16,163 bases of DNA from CAYLNH01 sp964384625 (lineage in GTDB: Bacteria > Verrucomicrobiota > Lentisphaeria > JABSQK01), in the NCBI GenBank assembly GCA_964384625.1, contig CAYLNH010000163.1:1-16163 (forward strand), written 5' to 3'. Positions 1 to 7,982 of this stretch are shown here, piece after piece; the stretch's first letter is position 1, and every line of letters begins with the position of its first letter. The translations under genes and the position numbers were made by a program. The notes under the pieces were generated by a model that was not told the origin of the DNA, ran no database searches, and worked only from the letters and a program-made list of their open reading frames with translations.

Positions 1-67
1 GGAACTACAAAATCGCCGCTAATTGTTCATGTTAATTTCGGACGAGCTCTAAGCATGAAATTGCCGA

Positions 68-97
68 TTTCTATTGATACAATACAAACAATAGAAA
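68..97. repeat. 9-bp inverted repeat in an AT-rich island
   Basis: TTTCTATTG (68-76) and CAATAGAAA (89-97) are perfect inverted repeats separated by 12 nt (77-88). The surrounding ~60 bp is much more AT-rich than the rest of the window, as expected for a promoter or operator. No gene start follows closely on the plus strand, and I see no gene on the minus strand inside the window that it would serve. It may control a gene lying to the left of the window, or act as an RNA hairpin. Only the repeat itself is certain. Confidence 0.45.
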
Positions 98-121
98 CAT
101 GCCAGCTTCGGCCGACCACGA

Positions 122-146
122 GGCCGGCAAAGCCAGCCGACTTTTT
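122..146 (+). terminator. possible intrinsic terminator, plus strand
   Basis: The stem GGCCGGC (122-128) / GCCAGCC (132-138) has six of seven pairs and an AAA loop. Five Ts follow at 142-146 after a 3-nt gap. It would end a plus-strand transcript starting in or before the AT-rich island at 68-97. The mismatch and the delayed T-run make it a weak call. Confidence 0.3.
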
Positions 147-161
147 GTGGGGGAAGACGGA

Positions 162-178
162 CCGCCTCGGAGAGGCGG
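162..178. repeat. 7-bp hairpin downstream of the SpoIIAA-like gene
   Basis: CCGCCTC (162-168) and GAGGCGG (172-178) form a perfect stem with a GGA loop. It lies about 40 nt past the stop codon of the minus-strand gene ending at 216. On that strand no T-run follows, so it could protect or end the transcript but is not a classical terminator. Confidence 0.35.
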
Positions 179-215
179 GCTGCTTTGCTGCAGGATCGGA
201 GCTTGGCGGGGAAGG

Positions 216-656
216 CTAGTTTTCCGAGGTCGTAAACGGGAAAGCCGCCGGGTCGCCGGCGTAGTCCAGGACGTACAGGTCCGGATTCGCCAGGAACTGG
301 AGCGCCGGTTCTTCTTCCCAGAACACGCCCATCCGAACTCCGAGATCGCCGGCGAGAATCTGGCACATCCGCCCCAGGCCGTAGACAGACGGGCTGCTGA
401 CCACCATCGCCAGCGGGCCCTTGCCGCGCCGCGGCAACAGCGACTCCTGACACTGCACCAGACGGCCCATGTCGACATAGTCGAAGACCGATTCCGACAG
501 CAGCCGCAAGTCGAAAAACTCGCAGAAGCCCGGCCGGAACCGCGGGTCCTGCACCACATCGTGCGCGTACGACATGGCGTCGTCAACCGTGTACGGCTCC
601 TTGGCGATCACCCAGACCATGCCGATCGCTTCATGGATTGTATACTCCAACGGCAC
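216..656 (-). CDS. SpoIIAA/STAS-like hypothetical protein
   Basis: A protein of 146 aa if read from the GTG at 656, which has a good ribosome binding site (GGGAGG about 8 nt upstream). An in-frame TTG at 689 would add 11 residues but lacks a clear site. The pattern is that of small SpoIIAA/STAS-like proteins: an N-terminal strand pair, a 'DPRF.PG...DLR' stretch around residues 35-50, then a segment ending 'YGLGRM' and 'GVFWEEEPALQFL'. That ending resembles the usual 'R.F....EA..WL' close of the family. No catalytic motif or signal peptide is visible. Such proteins are usually uncharacterised; a regulatory or lipid-binding role is known only for relatives. It is transcribed away from the sugar ABC ATPase gene, with a ~250-bp shared upstream region. 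Confidence 0.75.
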   Translation of the reverse strand: MPLEYTIHEAIGMVWVIAKEPYTVDDAMSYAHDVVQDPRFRPGFCEFFDLRLLSESVFDYVDMGRLVQCQESLLPRRGKGPLAMVVSSPSVYGLGRMCQILAGDLGVRMGVFWEEEPALQFLANPDLYVLDYAGDPAAFPFTTSEN

Positions 657-707
657 TGCCACGCCCTCCCGGTTGGGCCCATTGTACAACTCGTCCGCAA
701 TGCGTTT

Positions 708-735
708 ACTATAGCCGCAACCACACGAAATTCAA
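708..735 (-). promoter_or_regulatory. candidate sigma-70 promoter for the SpoIIAA-like gene
   Basis: On the minus strand TTGAAT (735-730) and TATAGT (713-708) are separated by 16 bp. The -35 matches four of six and the -10 five of six consensus bases. Transcription would start near 701, giving a ~45-nt leader to the GTG at 656. If so, the alternative TTG at 689 would also lie inside the transcript. Confidence 0.45.
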
Positions 736-801
736 CGGAATGCAGAAACTCGCGGGCGCCATCCCAGGCGAGAACGCCCCCCGTGGTTCAAACAAGGAAC
801 C

Positions 802-829
802 TTGACATATATTCCGGAATATATATACA
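802..829 (+). promoter_or_regulatory. promoter with 18-bp palindromic operator for the sugar ABC ATPase
   Basis: A perfect -35 hexamer TTGACA (802-807) is followed after 16 bp by TATACA (824-829), a four-of-six -10. The spacer is almost filled by the perfect palindrome ATATATTCCGGAATATAT (807-824), whose dyad centre is a CpG. A central CpG is typical of LacI/GalR-family operators. A repressor bound here would block RNA polymerase directly. It lies about 85 nt before the start codon at 913. The palindrome is certain; operator function and the regulator family are inferred. Confidence 0.6.
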
Positions 830-857
830 GTCACGGCGGAATTGCAGCGATAACGGC

Positions 858-888
858 GGGAGTCCTGCGCCCCCGGCGCAGAACTCCC
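858..888 (+). promoter_or_regulatory. strong hairpin in the leader of the ABC ATPase gene
   Basis: GGGAGT (858-863) pairs with ACTCCC (883-888), and CTGCGCC (865-871) pairs with GGCGCAG (875-881). One C/A mismatch separates the two stems, and the loop is CCC. These 13 pairs lie between the predicted transcription start (~836) and the ATG at 913. No T-run follows, so it is not an intrinsic terminator. It could affect mRNA stability or be bound by a protein. It does not cover the Shine-Dalgarno at 903-906. Confidence 0.5.
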
Positions 889-912
889 CACCCCAATCCG
901 ATGGAGCGCTTG

Positions 913-2004
913 ATGGCCGGTGTTGTTCTGGAACAGGTCTGTAAGGTATTCGACGGTAACATAACCGCGGTCGCCGACTTCAATCTCGAGATCAATGACG
1001 GCGAGTTCCTCGTGCTCGTCGGCCCGTCGGGCTGCGGCAAATCCACCACTCTGCGGATGATTGCGGGCCTCGAGGAAATCACCAGGGGTACGATCCGGAT
1101 CGGCGAGCGGGTGGTCAACGACGTGCCGCCGAAGGACCGCGACATCGCCATGGTCTTCCAGAACTACGCGCTGTATCCGCATATGACGGTCTACGACAAC
1201 ATGGCCTTTGGTCTGAAGTTACGGAAATTCAAACGGGACGAGATCGACCGGCGGGTTACGGAAGCGGCCGAGATTCTCGGTTTGTCGCCGTATCTGGATC
1301 GCCGTCCGAAAGCGCTGTCGGGCGGTCAACGCCAGCGCGTTGCGGTCGGCCGTGCCATCGTACGCCAGCCGGCGGCGTTCCTGTTCGACGAGCCGCTGTC
1401 CAATCTTGACGCGAAAATGCGCGTCCAGATGCGCGTCGAGCTGAGTCAACTGCACAACAATCTGAAGACAACGATGATCTACGTCACCCACGACCAGGTG
1501 GAAGCCATGACCATGGGCGACCGGATCGTGGTGCTGAAGGACGGCGTTATTCAGCAGGCGGCGGATCCTGTGACGTTGTACGACGAACCGGCGAACAGAT
1601 TCGTCGCCGGCTTCATCGGCACCCCGCCGATGAATTTCTTCGACGGCGAACTGACCGGAGACGGCGCGTTCGACGGCGGCAGTTTCCGAGTCCGGATCAA
1701 CGAGAAGCACGCGACCGGTTTGCAGGGCCGCGCCGGCAAGGCCGTCACGCTGGGGGTACGCCCGGAAGACATCGCGGCGTCGGCAGGCGACGCCGATCCG
1801 GCAGCCGGCAAAGTGACGGCGAAGCTGCAGGTAATTGAGCCGATGGGCTCCGAAACCTACTGGTATCTGAAGTCCGGGGAGCACACGTTTATCGCCCGCG
1901 TGGACTCCCACGTCAAAGCGGACATCAACCAGGAGGTCGCCCTGCAGTTCAATCTCGACAAGGCGCATTACTTCGACGCCGACAGCGGGAAGACGGTGGT
2001 GTAG
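913..2004 (+). CDS. ugpC: sugar ABC transporter ATP-binding protein (UgpC/MsmK family)
   Basis: The cytoplasmic ATPase subunit of CUT1-type carbohydrate importers. The 363 aa match the usual family length. Walker A GPSGCGKST lies at residues 37-45, the Q-loop Gln at 83, the LSGGQ signature at 135-139, Walker B FLFDE at 156-160 and the H-loop His at 193. A C-terminal TOBE/MalK-type domain with 'VRPEDI' begins near 285. I chose the ATG at 913 because GGAG at 903-906 sits 6 nt before it; the in-frame ATG at 901 has no site. No permease or binding-protein gene is in the window, so it may serve several importers, as known for MsmK-type ATPases. It is probably controlled through the palindrome at 807-824. 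The family call is firm; substrate and symbol are tentative. Confidence 0.95.
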   Translation: MAGVVLEQVCKVFDGNITAVADFNLEINDGEFLVLVGPSGCGKSTTLRMIAGLEEITRGTIRIGERVVNDVPPKDRDIAMVFQNYALYPHMTVYDNMAFGLKLRKFKRDEIDRRVTEAAEILGLSPYLDRRPKALSGGQRQRVAVGRAIVRQPAAFLFDEPLSNLDAKMRVQMRVELSQLHNNLKTTMIYVTHDQVEAMTMGDRIVVLKDGVIQQAADPVTLYDEPANRFVAGFIGTPPMNFFDGELTGDGAFDGGSFRVRINEKHATGLQGRAGKAVTLGVRPEDIAASAGDADPAAGKVTAKLQVIEPMGSETYWYLKSGEHTFIARVDSHVKADINQEVALQFNLDKAHYFDADSGKTVV

Positions 2005-2177
2005 CCCCGCATGGCGCTGTTCTGACTTAAACAGGCTTGCTTGGGATGTTGCAGGCTTTCTTCTCTTCCGGCCGGAATCCCGCCGGGACTGTCGATTTGA
2101 TCGAGATAACGCTTCCGTCAGCGCCAACTGCGGTAAACATAGCAGCCTGGGGACAGACAGCCGGAATGGAAAGATTT
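2005..2177. other. non-coding stretch between the ABC ATPase gene and the repeat array
   Basis: No gene is convincing here. I see no T-run terminator behind the ATPase gene. The 9-mer CAACTGCGG at 2125-2133 matches the right arm of the hairpin unit that starts at 2178, so it may be a decayed first copy. Confidence 0.4.
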
Positions 2178-2640
2178 CGCAGTTGGGACAACTGCGGCTA
2201 CGGCAGGAGGAGGAAGGAGGAGGCGGAGGGGGAAGAGGACGAGGAGGGGAAGGCGCAGTTGAGACAACTGCGGCTACGGCAGGAGGAGGAGGAAGAGGAA
2301 GAGGANNNNNNNNNNNNNNNNNNNNNNNNNNNNNNNNNNNNNNNNNNNNNNNNNNNNNNNNNNNNNNNNNNNNNNNNNNNNNNNNNNNNNNNNNNNNNNN
2401 NNNNNAGGACGAGGAGGGGGAGGCGCAGTTGAGACAACTGCGGCTACGGCAGGAGGAGGAGGAAGAGGAAGAGGAAGAAGAGGACGAGGAGGGGGAGGCG
2501 CAGTTGAGACAACTGCGGCTACGGCAGGAGGAGGAAAGAGGCGCAGTTGAGACAACTGCGGCTACGGCAGGAGGAGGAAGAGGAAGGAGGAGGAAAGAGG
2601 CGCAGTTGAGACAACTGCGGCTACGGCAGGAGGAGGAGGC
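2178..2640. repeat. array of hairpin units joined by polypurine tracts
   Basis: At least six copies of a 19-nt hairpin, CGCAGTTG / 3-nt loop / CAACTGCG, start at 2178, 2254, 2424, 2499, 2542 and 2601. The loop is GGA in the first copy and AGA in the rest. Each hairpin is followed by GCTACGGCA and a plus-strand polypurine tract rich in AGGAGG. Start-to-start spacings are 76, (gap), 75, 43 and 59 nt, so the tract length varies while the hairpin does not. The array lies between two convergent genes. Several frames on both strands stay open only because the tract has few stops, so I do not treat it as coding. Its family is unknown to me; the architecture resembles REP/BIME-like extragenic palindromes. 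Confidence 0.85.
2306..2405. other. assembly gap (100 N)
   Basis: One hundred consecutive N bases sit between the second and third visible hairpin units. A round 100 usually marks a scaffold join of unknown length, so the number of repeat units is not known. Confidence 0.98.
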
Positions 2641-2641
2641 G

Positions 2642-2673
2642 GGCTTCCGCCCTGCCGGCGGAGGGGGGAAGCC
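2642..2673. repeat. imperfect hairpin at the end of the repeat array
   Basis: TCCGCC (2646-2651) and GGCGGA (2657-2662) pair around a CTGCC loop. GGCTTCC (2642-2648) and GGAAGCC (2667-2673) could pair as an alternative, longer fold. No T-run follows on either strand. It lies past the 3' end of the minus-strand CNNM-type gene. Confidence 0.4.
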
Positions 2674-2812
2674 GGAAGGTGTCCGATCTCCTCCGCTACA
2701 GCGGCGGCGAACGCACGCGGAGCTGCAGCATTTGAAAACAAACCGTAGCCGCTTGAGAGTACCTTCCGCGTGATAAGAGTTGCGGCTCCTGAAGAAGCTG
2801 GAATGATGTGAA
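2674..2812. other. non-coding stretch between the repeat array and the CNNM-type gene
   Basis: No gene is visible. CCGTAGCCGC at 2743-2752 is the reverse complement of part of the array unit (GCGGCTACGG). On the minus strand a T-rich run follows it, which could help end the CNNM-type transcript, but no good stem precedes it. Confidence 0.35.
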
Positions 2813-3865
2813 CTACTCTTCCCGTTCCCGATTCGGTTTCGTACGCTCTTTGGCGGCGCTTCGGGCATGGGCCCGCAGGTCTGCAATCCGATCGCTTTCG
2901 TCGACGATCTCGAAACCGATAATCGCTTCGAGTACATCTTCCAGCGTCACGACGCCGGCAAGGCCGCCGAACTCGTCGCTGACGACTGCCATGTGCTGGC
3001 GGGCCTTCAGGAAGGTCATCAACAGCGACAGGCAGTTGGCTGTTTCCGGGACAAAACGGATGGCTCGGATATATCCGGAGATCGGCGCTTCCGGGGTTTC
3101 CAGCGCGTGCGCCGAACCGATCTCGTCGCGGGTGACGTAGCCGACAATATCCTCGCGGTCTTCATGGTACACGGGGATGCGGGCAAACTGATGTTTCTCC
3201 GCCTGCGCATAGGCGTCGCGGACGACCATATCGTCCGGCAGGCTGAAGACCACGGTGCGCGGCGTCATGACGTCTCGCACCTGTCGTTCTTCCAGGTTGA
3301 TGACGTTCTCCAGCATGCGCCCTTCGATCTCGGAGATCTGTCCTTCAGTCGTTCCCAGGCGGGCGACGCCGAGGATATCGTCCTCCGTCACTGCCGGTCG
3401 GTGGGTGCTGCCGGTCAGCGCGTTTGACAGTTTCTGGGTCATCCAGACCAACGGCGCCAGCAGGACCTTGATAAAGGTCAGCGGCCAGACGATGACGGCC
3501 CAGAACGTCCGCCAATGGACGGCGCCGATGGTCTTGGGGATGATCTCGGCGAAGATGAGGATGGCCAGCGTCAGGCCGACGGAAAACGGCAGGACCCATT
3601 GTTCGCCGAGCTCTCTGGCGGCGAGCATGCCGCTGATGGTTGCGCCGGCGGTATTGGCGATGGTGTTCAGGATAAGGATGGCGGCAATCGGTCCGGCAAT
3701 ATGCCGCTTCATCTGCATCATGCGCGTGACCATCCCGGCACGCTTGCCTTCGGCCTTGAGCGCTTCCAGTGCGCCCGGCCGGGTGGAATACAAAACGGCT
3801 TCATACAGCGAACAGTTTGCCGAGACAAAGACCGTGAGAAAAACGATGAGAATAAACCAGAACAT
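2813..3865 (-). CDS. CNNM/CorC-type membrane protein with CBS pair
   Basis: 350 aa from the ATG at 3865, which has AGGAG 5 nt upstream; a GTG two codons earlier overlaps that site and is unlikely. The N-terminal ~150 residues are a CNNM (DUF21) transmembrane domain: hydrophobic stretches at about 1-20, 55-80, 91-110 and 121-142, with the conserved 'LNTIANT' and 'EIIPKT' (107-112). Two CBS domains follow (about 185-245 and 245-310), with 'MTPR' at 200-203 and 'DEFGG...TLED' at 297-310. CNNM/CorC proteins are linked to Mg2+ efflux, and their CBS pair binds adenosine nucleotides. The usual C-terminal CorC/HlyC domain is missing: the protein ends in a charged tail after 'VDESD'. It lies downstream of the malic enzyme gene, but the 313-nt gap suggests its own promoter. 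Metal transport is inferred from the family. Confidence 0.9.
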   Translation of the reverse strand: MFWFILIVFLTVFVSANCSLYEAVLYSTRPGALEALKAEGKRAGMVTRMMQMKRHIAGPIAAILILNTIANTAGATISGMLAARELGEQWVLPFSVGLTLAILIFAEIIPKTIGAVHWRTFWAVIVWPLTFIKVLLAPLVWMTQKLSNALTGSTHRPAVTEDDILGVARLGTTEGQISEIEGRMLENVINLEERQVRDVMTPRTVVFSLPDDMVVRDAYAQAEKHQFARIPVYHEDREDIVGYVTRDEIGSAHALETPEAPISGYIRAIRFVPETANCLSLLMTFLKARQHMAVVSDEFGGLAGVVTLEDVLEAIIGFEIVDESDRIADLRAHARSAAKERTKPNREREE

Positions 3866-4178
3866 AGTCACTCCTGTTTTCGTGCTGCCTTACGTTACCG
3901 GTTTCGCCGGAATGTGAAACACGAAATTGAAATCTGCCGACAGCGGCAGTCGCAGGTCGCGGCGGGGAAGGCGGCCGGGCATTGCGGGGCAACGTTCCGG
4001 GCTGCGGGTGAAGCCGGGGCACGGCGCCGGCCGGCGCCGCCACCAACCGGCTGAAGGCAACGCACGGGCAGGCCGTGCGCTTCGTCGCCGGCGGCGAACG
4101 GACTGCGGGTGCGTTCATCGATTCAGCCGGCAGCCCGCGGCCGGAGACTCTCCGAGCCGCGTGTCGTCGCCCGGCGAA
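3866..4178. other. GC-rich intergenic region with palindromes
   Basis: No gene is supported in these 313 nt. An 18-bp perfect palindrome lies at 4022-4039, and a 6-bp stem CTGCCG/CGGCAG at 3936-3951. Neither has a T-run. The region should hold the promoter of the CNNM-type gene, but no convincing -35/-10 pair stands out. Confidence 0.5.
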
Positions 4179-5469
<1,291 letters not shown>

Positions 5470-5477
<8 letters not shown>

Positions 5478-6591
5478 GTTCAAGCTCTCTCAGAAATTCG
5501 GTCAATTCCGCGACCCCGGGGCTGACGGCGGTCCGGACGTAATAGCCGGACGTCGCCACGCCCATCTGCAGGCTGGTGGCGAGGTCGCCGCCCAGGATAC
5601 GGCCCAGACAGAAGCCGCTGTTGAAATGGTCGCCGGCGCCGGTGGAAATCAACGGATCCGGCGTATACGGCCCGGGCACAACCGCAGTACCGGTTTCGTC
5701 CGCGGCCGCGGCACAGGCCACCGGGTGAATCGCGACACAGTCGATGCCGGTCCGTTCACGGATGGCGGCCGCCCGCAGCTGCACCAACTCTTCCTCGACC
5801 TCGGAAGCCACCTCAATGCCCAGCACTTCGCAGATCGTGTCGCTCTCTTTCAAGTTCAGCCCCAGCATCGTTTCATACCACTCGCCAAAGGCGGCGATAC
5901 CGTCCAACGCTTCCCGAATGTCGTCGTCACTGCGTTTCTCGGGATCGGCCAGGTCGAAGAAGATCGTCCGCCGCCGTGAACTCAGATGCGGGCACACCTT
6001 GTTCTGCAGCCGGCGCCAGATGTCGGACATGTTCGGCAACGACGCCCAATGATCCAGCGCCACGAAGTCGGCTTCGTCAAAGAGCTCCCGCAGGTCCTCC
6101 GGCCCCACGACGCTTTCAATCGCGTCATAGGTCAGGTCGTCCAGACACTTCATCTGCTGGAACATGAGCTTGCCGTCTCTGAATTCGAGGGCGTCGGTCT
6201 GGGCCACCTTGCTGACGGGTATGACCCGGCAGTTGTCCTCCATCGGGCGGAAGACGGGATGGAGTTTGCCGCCGGAACCGACGGCGCCGATATAGGTCAG
6301 GTCCAACGAGAGACAAGCCAGGGCGTTCGCCATGATCGGCCCGTTGCCGCCGAGCTTCACGGTCTGCACGGCCAGCTCGATGGCGGTGCTCTTGCCGGCA
6401 GCCCGCTGGAGGCGCGCGGCGAAATCGGAAATCGTATCGAAGTAGATATCGTTGCCGTCCGAATCGATCCGGTCAACCACACGGACAATCTGGTCGACGA
6501 ATCCGTCGAGCCCGACGATACCACGATGATCGGCCACGTTTCCACCGTTCTCGGCAAGGAACGCAGCCGTTATTTGAAGCGTATTGGTCAT
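5470..6591 (-). CDS. PfkB-family carbohydrate kinase
   Basis: 373 aa, longer than typical fructokinases (~300 aa). The ribokinase-fold signatures are present: 'GGNGP' at 81-85 near the substrate site, and 'STGAGDHFNSGF' with the expected catalytic base Asp at 321 and anion hole GAGD (318-321). The start at 6591 follows AGGAG by 12 nt, a rather long spacing. It should phosphorylate a sugar or related compound with ATP, but the substrate cannot be told. It is the first gene of a two-gene unit, its stop overlapping the malic enzyme start by 8 nt. It diverges from the mutarotase-like gene across a 207-nt region. The two PfkB proteins of this window are only distantly alike, so this is not a recent duplication. 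Confidence 0.9.
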
Positions 6592-6798
6592 TGCAGAAAG
6601 ACACTCCTGGAAAGGTCATTTGGAACGGACAAAAGGCCAAAATAGCCCCGTTTCAGGCGACGGCAACCGGGAGGCCGGCGGAATTTGGCCCGCTCCGTTC
6701 CATCACGTCTCCAACAGTCTTTCCGACCACCATTGAAAAACGCCGCTGTCCCGGCAGTGTATAGGCCGCAACCGCACATGTAACCTGTTGGGAGAGAG

Positions 6799-7947
6799 AT
6801 GGCCATGAAGAAAGGTCTGAAGAAGGTCGAGGGCTGGCCGGCGTGGAAGATTCGCAGTGATACGGTCGAAGCCTGCATCACGGAACAGGGCGGACACCTG
6901 GCGCCCGTCGTCTTCGATCGCAAAGACAGGAAGATCCGGCCCTATGCCGTCGCGCCCTGGGCCAGAGACAAGATCAAGGACGAGCCGAAGATCATCCAGG
7001 TGCTGCGCGGCGATTTCTTCTGTCTACCCTTCGGCGGCAACGACGCCGCCTATCGCGGCGAGCAGCATCCGGTGCACGGCGATACCGCCAACCGCAAGTG
7101 GAAACTCATCGGGCGCCGGAACAAGAAGGGCGAGCACACGCTGCACCTGCAACAGAAAACCAAGGTCCGCACCGGCCGGGTCGATAAGTACATCACCCTG
7201 CACGACGGCCAGAACGTGGTCTACGAGAAGCATGTTATCAGCGGCATGAGCGGCAAGATGCCGTTGGGCCATCACGCCACACTGAAGTTCCCGGACCACC
7301 CCGGCAGCGGGCTGATTTCCACCAGCCCCTTCAAACTCGGCCAGGTCTACCTCGAACCAACCGAGAACCCGGAGGACAAAGGCTACTCCATCCTCAAACC
7401 CGGAGCCGTCTTCAAAAGACTCGATGCCGTCCCGATGATCACCGGTGAAACCACCGACCTGTCCGTCTACCCGGCCCGCCGCGGCTTCGAAGACATCGCC
7501 ATCCTCGTGACCGATCCCAAGCTGAAGCTCGGCTGGACCGCCGTATCCTTTCCCAGGGAAGGCTATGTCTGGTTCGCCCTCAAGGATCCGGCGATGCTCG
7601 CCTCGACGCTACTCTGGATTTCCAACGGCGGCCGGCACATGGCGCCGTGGAACGGGCGCCACGTCAATGTCATGGGCCTGGAAGAAATCACCGGTTTCTT
7701 CCATCTTGGTCTCAAGGAATCCGTCGGCCGGAACCCGCTACAGGCCAGGGGCGTCAAGACCGCCGTCAGCCTGTCCAAGCGCAAACCGACAACGGTCAAC
7801 TACATCATGGCCTGCGTCCCGGCGCCGAAGGGGTTCGATCGCGTCAAGTCCATCAAACCGGCGCGCAACAAACAGTCGGTGACCCTTACCGCGGAAAACG
7901 GCAAGACCCTCGACGTGCCGGTCCATGTCGATTTCCTCAACACCTGA
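6799..7947 (+). CDS. aldose 1-epimerase-like (mutarotase-fold) protein
   Basis: 382 aa, start at 6799 with GGAGAG just upstream; the ATG at 6805 has a more normal spacing and is equally possible. The N-terminal part carries 'GGHLAPV' (31-37), 'RGDFFCLPFGG' (70-80) and 'HPVHGDTAN' (90-98). These recall the strand and His motifs of galactose-mutarotase-like proteins seen in planctomycetes and relatives. There is no signal peptide, so it should be cytoplasmic. A sugar-epimerising or sugar-binding role is inferred; the substrate is unknown. A lipoprotein gene follows 35 nt downstream and probably shares the transcript, which ends at the terminator at 8494-8529. Confidence 0.75.
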   Translation: MAMKKGLKKVEGWPAWKIRSDTVEACITEQGGHLAPVVFDRKDRKIRPYAVAPWARDKIKDEPKIIQVLRGDFFCLPFGGNDAAYRGEQHPVHGDTANRKWKLIGRRNKKGEHTLHLQQKTKVRTGRVDKYITLHDGQNVVYEKHVISGMSGKMPLGHHATLKFPDHPGSGLISTSPFKLGQVYLEPTENPEDKGYSILKPGAVFKRLDAVPMITGETTDLSVYPARRGFEDIAILVTDPKLKLGWTAVSFPREGYVWFALKDPAMLASTLLWISNGGRHMAPWNGRHVNVMGLEEITGFFHLGLKESVGRNPLQARGVKTAVSLSKRKPTTVNYIMACVPAPKGFDRVKSIKPARNKQSVTLTAENGKTLDVPVHVDFLNT

Positions 7948-7982
7948 TGCGCAACATCATCAGACAACCCGGGAGAACACAC

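Noticed and set aside
2178..2640. CRISPR array
   Set aside because: The constant part is a 19-nt hairpin with tail, but the intervals are low-complexity purine tracts of similar content, not unique spacers. No cas gene is nearby.
2183..2773. Open frames through the hairpin/polypurine array, with repeated peptides such as AQLRQLRLRQEEE or CRSRSCLNCA
   Set aside because: Several frames on both strands are open at once because the tract has almost no stop codons. The frames span the N gap, have no good start and do not match a protein family. DNA-level hairpin conservation explains the pattern better.
4022..4039. 18-bp GC palindrome as an operator
   Set aside because: It consists only of GGC/GCC steps, which arise easily in such GC-rich DNA, and it is ~155 nt from the nearest start with no promoter beside it.
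6592..6798. Plus-strand promoter TTGAAA...TGTATA ahead of the mutarotase-like gene
   Set aside because: The hexamers are 19 bp apart and the -10 match is weak. The 207-bp divergent region must contain promoters, but I cannot place them.
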